Assembly (NCBI GenBank): GCA_903884535.1
Contig: CAISEZ010000163.1
Location: 1 to 64,000, forward strand
DNA length: 64,000 bases
Direction of reading: 5' to 3'
Source of the DNA: an uncultured Verrucomicrobia subdivision 3 bacterium
GTDB lineage: Bacteria; Verrucomicrobiota; Verrucomicrobiia; Limisphaerales; UBA11358
The notes below the pieces were generated by a model. That model had not been told where the DNA came from, did not search any database, and worked only from the letters and a program-made list of their open reading frames with translations. Made by a program: the position numbers and the translations under genes. This document shows positions 45,036 to 53,402 of the stretch, in pieces. Numbering within the stretch: the first letter of the stretch is position 1; each line of letters starts with the position of its first letter.

Positions 45036-46655
45036 TTATTTGGCCGGTGGTTCGCGGAGTTTGACGTTTCGGAAAGAAACTTCGCTACCGTGTTCCTGCA
45101 ACAAAATGTGGCCATCGGCCCATTCTCCAAAGCCGGGGATATCCTTGAATTTGCTCTGGGCCACCGCCGCGCGGAACGCTGCCAAACCGCGCTCAAATTC
45201 CACCGTCTTCTCACCGTTCAGCCAGAATTCGACGTGCTGGCCCTGCGACAAAATGCGCGCGTGATTCCATTCGCCGATGGGCAAAACTTTTTTGTCCTTC
45301 GGCGCGGGAATCAAATCGTAAAGCGAGCCGATGGTGCGGTCGCCATCGCGGCCCAGCTTCGCGTCGGGATGCAACGCGTCGTCAAGAATCTGGAATTCCA
45401 TGCCGATGGCCGAGCCGACGCCCGTCGGCTTGCCGGTGACCTTGTCGATCGGCGAAATATTCGGCTGCGCAAAAATCTTGATGCCGCTGTTGCAGCCGGG
45501 CGTGCATTTGAAATCCGCGGCCAGCTCAAAATTCGCATAGCGCTGGCGCGTGATGATGTCGCCGCCGCCGGCGGATTCCTCGCCGCCATTTTCATGGACC
45601 GTCAGCACGCCGTCGTGGATGAACCAGCCTTGGGCGGGAAAATTTTCCGACTTCGCGCTGCGCCAGCCGGCGGAAGTTTTGCCGTCCCAGAGCAAGCGCC
45701 AACCAGCAGCTTTTTCCTGCGCGGTCAGCGTGTTCGGCGCTGCGGGCGCGGTCGCCTTGGGTGCCACAAAGCGCGGATTCGTGTAAGCGCCGGGCGCGGC
45801 GGTCTGGAGGTTTGGCGGCACATCCGCTGATACTTCGCCCAGCGCCCATTTGATGCCGCCGACGAGAATTTGCTGAAACGTCGGATTCGTCCAGACATCC
45901 TCGCGGTGGCCCAGCGCGGTATACCAGACGCGGCCGTTGCCTTCTTTGCGCGCCCAGGTGTTCGGATACGGCGGGCGATCATACATCGGGCCGTTCATGT
46001 GCGGCGCGTCAATTACGGTCAGCACATGGTCGTCTGGCGCGAAATCTTTGAGCGAATACCATTCTTCCTGAAACGCAAAGCTGTCGCCCACTTTTTCAAA
46101 GCCGGGGAAATTCGGATCAATCACCCGGTTCGTCGCCACCTGCTGCGCGCCGTGAATGATAAATTCGCCGCCGATGAAACAAACATAAGGGTCGGCGTTG
46201 GTGCCATGGTTCAAATAGCGATCCGGCCCTTTCTGCGATTCGTTGGCCGTGTGAAAAGTGTCGTCCGCCGCGTGCGTGCCGATGAAACCTTTGCCGCCGC
46301 GCACATAATCAAACAGCGCCTGCTTGCCGGCGGGCGTCATCGGCGGCTGCTGGTCCGTGCCTTTGCTACACAGGTCGCCGGTGGTGTAAAAAAACACGGC
46401 ATCGAATTGCGACAGGTATTCCGGGCTGAATTTCGAGCCGTCCTTGGAAAAGGTGAATTCCCAGCCGTTCCGCTGGCCGAGGTCCAGCAGCACCTTTTCG
46501 GCAAAGCTCGGCTGGCCGTTTTTCCAGGAAATGACGGAATGCTCATAGCCGCTGGATTTGGTGAAAAATAAAATCCGCTTGGGTGCCGCCTCGGCGGCGG
46601 TGAGGAATAAAATGGTCAGGACGGAAACAAACGCGCCGAATTTTAATGCTTTCAT
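45036..46655 (-). CDS. Secreted ThuA-DUF1080 fusion protein
   Basis: The 539-residue protein has a signal peptide (MKALKFGAFVSVLTILFLTAAEAA). A ThuA domain follows (about 25-275: RILFFTKSSGYEHS, GFIGTHAADDTFH, GRVWYTALGHREDVW), resembling glutamine amidotransferase-like trehalose-utilisation proteins. A DUF1080/3-keto-disaccharide hydrolase domain comes after (about 310-535: WRLLWDGKTSAGW, LAADFKCTPGCNSGIKI). DUF1080 proteins have a concanavalin-like fold and cleave 3-keto-glycosides. With the neighbouring oxidoreductase this could oxidise a disaccharide to the 3-keto form and cleave it; that is inference from family knowledge. Confidence 0.88.
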   Translation of the reverse strand: MKALKFGAFVSVLTILFLTAAEAAPKRILFFTKSSGYEHSVISWKNGQPSFAEKVLLDLGQRNGWEFTFSKDGSKFSPEYLSQFDAVFFYTTGDLCSKGTDQQPPMTPAGKQALFDYVRGGKGFIGTHAADDTFHTANESQKGPDRYLNHGTNADPYVCFIGGEFIIHGAQQVATNRVIDPNFPGFEKVGDSFAFQEEWYSLKDFAPDDHVLTVIDAPHMNGPMYDRPPYPNTWARKEGNGRVWYTALGHREDVWTNPTFQQILVGGIKWALGEVSADVPPNLQTAAPGAYTNPRFVAPKATAPAAPNTLTAQEKAAGWRLLWDGKTSAGWRSAKSENFPAQGWFIHDGVLTVHENGGEESAGGGDIITRQRYANFELAADFKCTPGCNSGIKIFAQPNISPIDKVTGKPTGVGSAIGMEFQILDDALHPDAKLGRDGDRTIGSLYDLIPAPKDKKVLPIGEWNHARILSQGQHVEFWLNGEKTVEFERGLAAFRAAVAQSKFKDIPGFGEWADGHILLQEHGSEVSFRNVKLREPPAK

Positions 46656-46721
46656 TGGGTTGCGGTATTGGACGGATTATCGCCGAACCCGGTTACGAAA
46701 CAATTCTTTCTTTGTTTTTCA

Positions 46722-46766
46722 AAAATCTGTGTTTCATCCGGGTTTCATCTGTGGCTAAATCTGCGT
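46722..46766. repeat. Dispersed repeat upstream of argB
   Basis: AAAATCTGTGTTTCATCCGGGTTTCATCTGTGGCTAAATCTGCGT is an inverted relative of the repeat at 12740-12772. It ends 6 bp before the argB start codon and explains the false N-terminal extension of argB in the ORF track. Confidence 0.7.
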
Positions 46767-46772
46767 GACAAC

Positions 46773-47654
46773 ATGCAAGACCTGATTGCCAAAGCGACGA
46801 CGCTGCTTGAAGCGTTGCCTTACATCCAAAAATTCAGCGGCGAAACATTTGTCGTCAAATATGGCGGCAGTTTCATGGACTCGCCTGATGACAGCGTCCG
46901 CAACGGCGTGGCGCGCGACATCGTTTTTTTGGAAGCCGTTGAAATCAATCCCGTCGTCGTTCATGGCGGCGGCAAAGCCATCACCCGTGCGATGGAAAAA
47001 GCCGGCCTCAAGGCGAATTTCATCCAAGGCCAGCGCGTCACCGACGAAGCCACGGTGAAAATCGTGGACGACGTTTTGTCGCGCGAAATCAATCCCGAAG
47101 TCGTCAAAACCATCAACGCGCTTGGCGGCCAGGCCGTGGGTTTTGCCGGGCCGGACATTTTTAAATGCAGAAAGCTTTATCTCGACGACAAGGAAAACCC
47201 CGGACAGAAAATTGATATCGGCTACGTCGGCGAAGTCATCGAGGTGAACGTCGCGCCGTTGAAAGAATGCATCTGGTGCGGCCACACGCCGGTCATCAGC
47301 CCGACGGCGCGCGGCGAGGACGGAAAAATTTACAACTGCAACGCCGACGTCGCCGCCGCGATGTGCGCCATCGCGCTCAACGCCAAACGGCTCGTGTTTA
47401 TGAGCGATGTGCCCGGTTTGATGCGCGATTTCAAAGACCCGACCACGCTCATCGCCCATTTGCAGATCAGCGAAGTCCCCGCGCTCAAAGCCGCCGGCAT
47501 CGTGGACAAAGGCATGATTCCGAAAGTGGACAGCGCCGTGGCGGCCATAAAATCCGGCGTGGAAAAAGTTTCGTTTGTGGACGGCCGCGTGCCGCATTCC
47601 GTGCTGCTGGAAATTTTCACCGATCAGGGCGTCGGCACCGAAGTTGTGCTTTGA
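46773..47654 (+). CDS. argB: Acetylglutamate kinase
   Basis: From the ATG at 46773 (MQDLIAKATTLLEALPYIQKFSGETFVVKYGGSFMD) the protein has 293 residues. Amino-acid kinase motifs are VVKYGGS, VVVHGGGKAI, NCNADVAAAMCAIALNAKRL and GMIPKVDSAVAAIKSGV. It phosphorylates N-acetylglutamate in arginine synthesis. PII (target of GlnD, also in this window) can regulate this enzyme in some bacteria. The upstream part of the track ORF is repeat DNA. Confidence 0.96.
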   Translation: MQDLIAKATTLLEALPYIQKFSGETFVVKYGGSFMDSPDDSVRNGVARDIVFLEAVEINPVVVHGGGKAITRAMEKAGLKANFIQGQRVTDEATVKIVDDVLSREINPEVVKTINALGGQAVGFAGPDIFKCRKLYLDDKENPGQKIDIGYVGEVIEVNVAPLKECIWCGHTPVISPTARGEDGKIYNCNADVAAAMCAIALNAKRLVFMSDVPGLMRDFKDPTTLIAHLQISEVPALKAAGIVDKGMIPKVDSAVAAIKSGVEKVSFVDGRVPHSVLLEIFTDQGVGTEVVL

Positions 47655-47663
47655 AACCGAATT

Positions 47664-47730
47664 TTAACCGCAGAGAACGCAAAGAGCGCAAAGAAACTTT
47701 TTTGTGTTCTTTGCGTTCCTTTGCGGTTAA
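47664..47730. repeat. Inverted repeat TTAACCGCAGAGAACGCAAAG between argB and argD
   Basis: TTAACCGCAGAGAACGCAAAGAGCGCAAAG and CTTTGCGTTCCTTTGCGGTTAA are complementary arms around a T-rich loop. The structure resembles the element at 9919-10001 and fills the argB-argD spacer. It could form a large hairpin in the operon mRNA. Confidence 0.8.
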
Positions 47731-47742
47731 ATAAATCCCTTC

Positions 47743-49026
47743 ATGAAAGAAATTGTTCCTGCGCCGCCGGCGATTGTCCGCAACGACTACGAATCCATCC
47801 GCGAACTGTTTGCGAAAAACGTCGTGCCGAGCTACGGCCGTTTTGAAATCGTGTTGAGCCACGGCGCGGGCAGCTATCTGTTCGACGTCACCGGCAAGCG
47901 CTATCTCGATCTCGGCAGCGGCATCGCCGTCTGCTCGCTGGGTCACGCGCATCCGGCCATCACCGAAGCGCTCGGCGAGCAATCAAAAAAATTGATTCAC
48001 GTCTCGAATCTCTATTTCACCGAACCGCAGGGCCGGCTTGCCGCCGAAATCGTCAAGCGCATTGGCGCGGGCAAATGCTTTTTTGCCAACAGCGGCGCGG
48101 AGGCGAACGAAGGCCTGTTCAAGCTCGCGCGCAAATTCGGCCACGACGAAGGCCGGTTTGAAATTCTGACCGCGACCAATTCCTTTCACGGCCGCACGCT
48201 GGCCGGCATCGCCGCCACCGGTCAGGACAAAGTCAAAAAAGGTTTTGAGCCAATGATGCCGGGTTTCCGGCACATTCCTTACAACGATTTGGAAGCCGCG
48301 CGTGCCGCGATTTCGCCGGCGACGGTCGCCATCATGATCGAAGGTGTGCAAGGCGAAGGCGGCGTCACGCCCGCCACGCCGGAATATCTGCTCGGCCTCC
48401 GCGCATTGTGCGACGAGAAAAAATTGCTGCTGCTCATGGACGGCGTGCAGTGCGGCCATTTTCGGACGGGAAAATTTCAAAGCTTTCAGCGGATTCTCGA
48501 AGGCGTTCCCGGCGGCGAAAAATTTCTTCCCGACGGCCTTTCCATGGCCAAGTCACTCGGTGGCGGTTTTCCCATCGGCGCCTTCTGGGTGCGCGCGCCG
48601 TATCAGGATTTGCTCGGGCCGGGCACGCATGCCACAACGTTCGGCGGCACGCCGCTCGCGTGCGCCGTCGCACTGAAAATCTTCTCCGTCATCGAAGCCG
48701 GAAAGCTCGACGAACAGGCGCGCAAGTTGGGCGACTGGATGAAAAACGAATTGGAGAGACTCGTGCAAATGTATCCAACGGTCGTCAAAAATGCGCGCGG
48801 ACTCGGCTTCATGCTTGGGCTGGAGTTGGCGGATAAAATTCCGGCCTTCGCCGTCAGCGACAAACCAGCCTCGATTCAATTCGTCAACCGGATGCACGAG
48901 GCAGGCGTGATGACTATTCCGGCCGGCACGCACGTCATCCGATTATTACCGGCGCTGAACTTAGAGCCGCAGGAAGCCGCCGAGGGCATCGCCAAAATCG
49001 AAGAACTCGTCAAATCGCTGGTGTGA
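47743..49026 (+). CDS. argD: Acetylornithine aminotransferase
   Basis: The 427-residue class III aminotransferase has GKRYLDLGSGIAVCSLGHAHP, FFANSGAEANEGLFKLAR, FHGRTLAGIAATGQ, EGVQGEGGV and the PLP-binding Lys in LSMAKSLGGGFPIGAF. It converts N-acetylglutamate semialdehyde to N-acetylornithine and often has succinyldiaminopimelate activity too. It lies between argB and alkA in the same direction, with argF downstream. Confidence 0.95.
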   Translation: MKEIVPAPPAIVRNDYESIRELFAKNVVPSYGRFEIVLSHGAGSYLFDVTGKRYLDLGSGIAVCSLGHAHPAITEALGEQSKKLIHVSNLYFTEPQGRLAAEIVKRIGAGKCFFANSGAEANEGLFKLARKFGHDEGRFEILTATNSFHGRTLAGIAATGQDKVKKGFEPMMPGFRHIPYNDLEAARAAISPATVAIMIEGVQGEGGVTPATPEYLLGLRALCDEKKLLLLMDGVQCGHFRTGKFQSFQRILEGVPGGEKFLPDGLSMAKSLGGGFPIGAFWVRAPYQDLLGPGTHATTFGGTPLACAVALKIFSVIEAGKLDEQARKLGDWMKNELERLVQMYPTVVKNARGLGFMLGLELADKIPAFAVSDKPASIQFVNRMHEAGVMTIPAGTHVIRLLPALNLEPQEAAEGIAKIEELVKSLV

Positions 49027-49032
49027 TGCTGC

Positions 49033-49698
49033 ATGAACGCCGCCGCATTGAACCATCTTTCCGCCGTTGATCCCGTGATGGCGCGGCTCATCCGCGAAAT
49101 CGGCGTGTGCCAATTGGAACACGAACCGTGGCGCTCGCCGTTTCAATCGCTCGTCCAAGCGGTCGCGCACCAGCAGCTGAATGGCACGGCGGCGAACACG
49201 ATTTTGACGCGGTTCAAAAAATTGTTCCCGCGCCGTCGGTTTCCGAAGCCGGCAGATTTGGCGAAGGTGACAGACGAGCAGATTCGCGCCTGCGGTTTTT
49301 CCTTCGCCAAAATCTCCGCCATCCGCGACATCGCGGAAAAAGCTTTGGATGGCACGATCCCGACTTCGCGGCAAATCGAAAAGTTAGGCGACGAGGAAAT
49401 CATCGAACGGCTGACCGCCGCGCGCGGCGTCGGGCGCTGGACGGTGGAAATGCTGTTGATTTTCCAGCTCGGCCGGAAGGATGTTTTGCCGGTGGATGAC
49501 TTTGGCGTGCGCAACGGTTTTCGCCTGGCCTACAAAAAACGCGGAATGCCGAAACCGAAAGTCCTGCTCAAATTCGGCAACCGCTGGCGGCCGCACGGCA
49601 CTACAGCCGCGTGGTATCTCTGGCGCGCGGCGGATGCAGCCAAAAAAGTGGCGGCGGCGCCCCGTCGCCGGCCCGCTGCGGTGAAGAAAAAGAAGTGA
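49033..49698 (+). CDS. DNA-3-methyladenine glycosylase (AlkA-like)
   Basis: The 221-residue protein contains the helix-hairpin-helix GPD motif AARGVGRWTVEMLLIFQLGRKDVLPVDDFGVRNGF, with the catalytic Asp in PVDDFGV. The earlier helix VQAVAHQQLNGTAANTIL matches the AlkA/Mag family. It excises alkylated bases in base-excision repair. It starts 7 bp after argD and is therefore likely co-transcribed with arginine genes, which is an unusual partnership. The N-terminal TATA-like domain of E. coli AlkA is missing, as in the shorter MagI/Mag types. Confidence 0.92.
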   Translation: MNAAALNHLSAVDPVMARLIREIGVCQLEHEPWRSPFQSLVQAVAHQQLNGTAANTILTRFKKLFPRRRFPKPADLAKVTDEQIRACGFSFAKISAIRDIAEKALDGTIPTSRQIEKLGDEEIIERLTAARGVGRWTVEMLLIFQLGRKDVLPVDDFGVRNGFRLAYKKRGMPKPKVLLKFGNRWRPHGTTAAWYLWRAADAAKKVAAAPRRRPAAVKKKK

Positions 49699-49761
49699 CG
49701 CGGCGTTTCCATTCGGTTATAAAATTTCATTTGGGCGGAAATTTCCCAAATCAGTTCAGGC

Positions 49762-50658
49762 ATGAAACATTTATTGTCATTGGAAAAATTGCCGCGCGCA
49801 GACTTTGAAACAATCCTGCGCGATACGGTCGTGTTCAAACGCGAGCGCGGCCAGCACAAAACGTTGCCGCTCGCGGGCCAGACGTGGGCGCTGATTTTTT
49901 CCAAGTCGTCCACGCGCACGCGGGTTTCCTTCGAGACCGGCCTGCGCGAGCTCGGTGCGGGCGTGATGTTTCTGAACGCGAACGATATTCAGCTCGGTCG
50001 CGGCGAGCCGATCAAGGACACCGCGCGGGTGCTGGGCCGCATGCTGCACGGCGCGATCATTCGCACATTCGCGCAAAGCGATGTGGAGGAGTTTGCGGAA
50101 TATTCCAAAATCCCAACCATCAATGCACTCACGGACGACGAGCATCCGTGCCAAGTGCTGACGGACATTTTTACGTTTGAAGAAAAATGCGGGTCGATTT
50201 CCGGCAAGGTCGTCACGTTCATCGGCGACGGCGCGTGCAACATGCCGGTGTCGTGGATTTTTGCGGCGGCGAAACTGGGTTTCGAACTGCGCATCGCCGC
50301 GCCAAAAGCATTTCAACCGGCATCGGAAATTTTGCAGCGCGCGGGCGGCAAAATTATTGTCACCGAAGATTTGCACGCCGCCGCTATCGGCGCGGACCTG
50401 CTTTACACCGACGTGTGGGTTTCAATGGGCAAAGAAGCGGAAGCGGCTGAGCGCCTCAAAATTTTTGCCGGCTACCAAATTAACGCGCAGCTCGTGAAAC
50501 TCGCCAAACCCGGCGCGCTGGTGATGCATTGTCTGCCGGCCTATCGCGGCAAGGAGATTGATGCGGAAACTTTCGAGGCGCACGCCGACACCATTTTCAC
50601 ACAGGCGGAAAACAGGCTGCACACGCAGAAGGCGATTCTGAACTGGGCCGTGAGCTGA
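49762..50658 (+). CDS. argF: Ornithine carbamoyltransferase
   Basis: The 298-residue protein has the carbamoyl phosphate motif SSTRTRVSFETGLRELG, the second motif IRTFAQSDVEEFAEYS, DDEHPCQVLTDI and the ornithine-binding HCLPAYRGKEID. It makes citrulline from ornithine and carbamoyl phosphate. It follows alkA by 63 bp. argC, argJ, argG and argH are not in this window. Confidence 0.95.
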   Translation: MKHLLSLEKLPRADFETILRDTVVFKRERGQHKTLPLAGQTWALIFSKSSTRTRVSFETGLRELGAGVMFLNANDIQLGRGEPIKDTARVLGRMLHGAIIRTFAQSDVEEFAEYSKIPTINALTDDEHPCQVLTDIFTFEEKCGSISGKVVTFIGDGACNMPVSWIFAAAKLGFELRIAAPKAFQPASEILQRAGGKIIVTEDLHAAAIGADLLYTDVWVSMGKEAEAAERLKIFAGYQINAQLVKLAKPGALVMHCLPAYRGKEIDAETFEAHADTIFTQAENRLHTQKAILNWAVS

Positions 50659-50759
50659 CCGCCAAGGTGGTCCGGTATTTTTTAATCAGAATTAAAGAAT
50701 CAGCATAACGGGAACCGACCGGTTTTGATTCTGAACAATCCTGTCATTCTGTCTAAAAA

Positions 50760-51599
50760 TCAATTTGCGTAGAGGCGTAAATATTTCAGCGCGACTTTCA
50801 AATCCTTGGGCAACGGCGCGGTGATGGTCAGCATTTCGCCAGTGATGGGATGCGGCAGGGAAATTTCCTCCGAATGCAGCGCCACGCGCGCCAACAGCGG
50901 CCGTTCTTCGCGACCGGGCTTGAGGCGGTAATCCGATTTGAGCCGCGAGAGCCAGAGTTTCTTGCCGCCGTAAAGTTCGTCGGCGACGAGCGGCAAATCC
51001 ACTTGGCCCAAATGCACGCGGATCTGATGCATCCGATCCGTCACCGGTTCGCATTGCACCCAAGCGTGACCGGCGCGGGTAAAATTTTCCAATAAAGTGA
51101 TTTTGGTTTTCGCCACCTTACCGTTGTCCTTGTCCACGCGCATCACGCCAGGCTTGACCGCGTGCGCACCGATTTTGGCGTTCACTTCAAACGAGGGTTC
51201 GATCAAGTTGCCGCGCACCAACCCGAGATATTTCCGCAGAGGTTTGTCGCAACTGAACAAATTGGACAGCGCGATGTGAGCCTCTTTGGTTTTGGTGAGC
51301 AGGATCACGCCGCTGGTGTCACAGTCAAGCCGGTGCTCGTTGTTCAAATAAGTCAGCTTGCGTTCCACGGCCCACGGTTTGCCGGCGGCGATGCCCGCGT
51401 GCAGCAACTTCATCAGGCTGGGACGCTCCACGGCGGCGACGCCATCGTCCGTTTCGGCGGCCGGCGCAATTTCCGTTTCGGGCACGGTGAGCAAGCCGGC
51501 GGGTTTGTCGAGCGCGAGCAGATGTTCGTCCTCGAACAGGACGGGGATTTCCCAGAACTCGCGCGTGGCGGGCGAGGAGAGTTTAATGGCGGCGCTCAA
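50760..51599 (-). CDS. RluA-family pseudouridine synthase
   Basis: The start is uncertain. I choose a TTG at 51599, 2 bp after the preceding gene's stop, giving about 279 residues. The track ATG at 51677 lies inside that gene. Conserved parts are LFEDEHLLALDKPAGLLTV and HRLDCDTSGVILLTKT (catalytic Asp; most relatives have Arg, not Cys, after it), ARVALHSEEISLPHPITGE at the end. No N-terminal S4 domain is present. It isomerises uridines in rRNA or tRNA; the target is not determinable. Confidence 0.85.
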   Translation of the reverse strand: MSAAIKLSSPATREFWEIPVLFEDEHLLALDKPAGLLTVPETEIAPAAETDDGVAAVERPSLMKLLHAGIAAGKPWAVERKLTYLNNEHRLDCDTSGVILLTKTKEAHIALSNLFSCDKPLRKYLGLVRGNLIEPSFEVNAKIGAHAVKPGVMRVDKDNGKVAKTKITLLENFTRAGHAWVQCEPVTDRMHQIRVHLGQVDLPLVADELYGGKKLWLSRLKSDYRLKPGREERPLLARVALHSEEISLPHPITGEMLTITAPLPKDLKVALKYLRLYAN

Positions 51600-51601
51600 A
51601 A

Positions 51602-53263
51602 TTATTTCGCCGCGCTGCGGGCGGATAATTGCTTGAGGATGCCGCCCAGCTCGCGGTTGGCCTCGCCTTGCAACCAAAGGTTAAAAGCTTCGTTCTGCCG
51701 GCCGCGCCGCACCTGGTTCAGGAACTGCGGAAACTCGGCGGTCTTTTTGGCTTCGTCCAACGGCAACAGGGATTGCACGAACAGCACAAAGCCGCCGTCA
51801 CCGGTTGCGGCAAAATTGCTGACGTGACCGGCTGGCGTGGTAAACGCGGCCTGCTTGAGCTGGCCGAGTTCGGCGCGGCCGTCAAAGCCGGGCACTTCCG
51901 ATGAGCTCAACGAAAACGCGGGCAAAGCCTGCGGCGTCTGGCCGGAAGAAATCGCGACTTGCGCAAAGGTTTTGCCGGCGGCCATGGACACCATGGCGTT
52001 GAAATAGAAATTGGTGCCGGCGCTGCGCGCAAGCGCGATGGCCTGCTGCTCTTGAAAATCCGCCGCAACGCGGCTGTGAATTTCATTCAGCGACGGAATC
52101 GCGCTGGGCACTTGCTGGGCTAAGGCGATGACATAAACACCATCCGCCCCGACGATTGGCCCGGCAAACGGTTCGTCCGCGCTCAACTTGAAGGCCGCCT
52201 TGGCAAACGTGGCCGGCGCTTCAAATTCCTGCGGACCGTCGTTGGCCGCGAACGGCGCGGTCGAGTGAACGGTCAGGCCTTTCTGTTTTGCGGCGCTGAT
52301 GAGATTCTCGGGTTTGGCCGGTTCCTGGGCGAACAGCGGATTTGCAAAGTCATTCGCCTGCTGGCGCGCGTCCATGAGCGCGCGCTGATGCACGAGCAGT
52401 TCGCGGACTTTCACCTTGGCTTCGTCCGGCGTCTTGGCGTCGGCATACTGGCTGGCGTTCTGGCGGTAATACGCGTCCACATATTCCTCGAAATTGGTTT
52501 TCGCCCATTCGGCCTTGGATTGCGCGAGATAATTCGTCACGTCATAGACGACGTAGTTGACCGCCACGCGATCCGGCTGGCGGTAGGCAGCCATATTGTT
52601 CGTGTAAAACTGGCCGACGGCGGCGGGCGTGACCGAAACCTGCGTGAGATAATTCGACGCGGCGAAGAAAACCCCTTGCACAGAAACTTCTTGATGATCG
52701 CGGTTGTAAAGCTGCGAGGCCTCCGTCGGCGTGATCAAGGCGCCGGCCAAACCGAGCGCCTGCACGAGCTGCTGGATGGTCAAATCGTTGCGGAGATAGC
52801 GCTGGAGATCCGCGGCGGTGAGGCCTTCCGGCGTCAGCACTCGTTCCATGAACGTCGCCATCGGCACCGACTGACCGCTGCGACCGCCGACGGAGCGGAG
52901 CAGTTCATTCGCGCCGGTAACGACGGCGTCGTCGCTGACATAAATCCCGAGCGACTTGGCTTTCTGCGCGAGCAGGAGGCGCACATAAGTTTCGCGCTCC
53001 ATGTCGGTCGGCGTCATGTTCGCGCTGCGTTCCGGCCATTCGCCGTAGTGCAGCCAGTAATAAAGATAAAATTCCCGTTGCGCCGCCGTGAATGCCTCGG
53101 CGGTCACTTCCTTGCCGTAAATCGTGCCATAGCCGCCGCCAGCCACGCGACCGCCGCTATTGCGTGTGACCGGGCCGGCGCCCCACCACAGAAATGAAAT
53201 GATGGTTGCGCCGATGATGACGAACCACAGCCACGACGAATGCTTGCGAATTGTTCCAATCAT
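51602..53263 (-). CDS. PpiD/SurA-type membrane-anchored peptidyl-prolyl isomerase
   Basis: From the ATG at 53263 (MIGTIRKHSSWLWFVIIGATIISFLWWGAG) the protein has 553 residues. An uncleaved N-terminal membrane helix is followed by a SurA_N-like chaperone region, a PPIC-type domain (about 220-430) and a C-terminal helical part. The layout matches PpiD, which is anchored in the inner membrane and helps newly exported proteins fold. The parvulin core is degenerate, so isomerase activity is uncertain. It is translationally close to the RluA-type gene. Confidence 0.85.
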   Translation of the reverse strand: MIGTIRKHSSWLWFVIIGATIISFLWWGAGPVTRNSGGRVAGGGYGTIYGKEVTAEAFTAAQREFYLYYWLHYGEWPERSANMTPTDMERETYVRLLLAQKAKSLGIYVSDDAVVTGANELLRSVGGRSGQSVPMATFMERVLTPEGLTAADLQRYLRNDLTIQQLVQALGLAGALITPTEASQLYNRDHQEVSVQGVFFAASNYLTQVSVTPAAVGQFYTNNMAAYRQPDRVAVNYVVYDVTNYLAQSKAEWAKTNFEEYVDAYYRQNASQYADAKTPDEAKVKVRELLVHQRALMDARQQANDFANPLFAQEPAKPENLISAAKQKGLTVHSTAPFAANDGPQEFEAPATFAKAAFKLSADEPFAGPIVGADGVYVIALAQQVPSAIPSLNEIHSRVAADFQEQQAIALARSAGTNFYFNAMVSMAAGKTFAQVAISSGQTPQALPAFSLSSSEVPGFDGRAELGQLKQAAFTTPAGHVSNFAATGDGGFVLFVQSLLPLDEAKKTAEFPQFLNQVRRGRQNEAFNLWLQGEANRELGGILKQLSARSAAK

Positions 53264-53402
53264 AGAGAAAAATAGAACGCGCAGACTAGCCTGCCCGGAG
53301 TGACATGGCAAACGTAAATTGCGGTTCGCGGTTTATGCTTCAGGTCTCAGCGTTGCAACCGTGGACACGGATCCTGAACTCGGAACCGCAAACGAGAGTT
53401 TT

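Noticed and set aside
50690-50760. Sequence TTGATTCTGAACAATCCTGTCATTCTGTCTAAAAATC after argF
   Set aside because: Looks like dispersed repeat material from memory of similar genomes, but I see no second copy in this window to support it.
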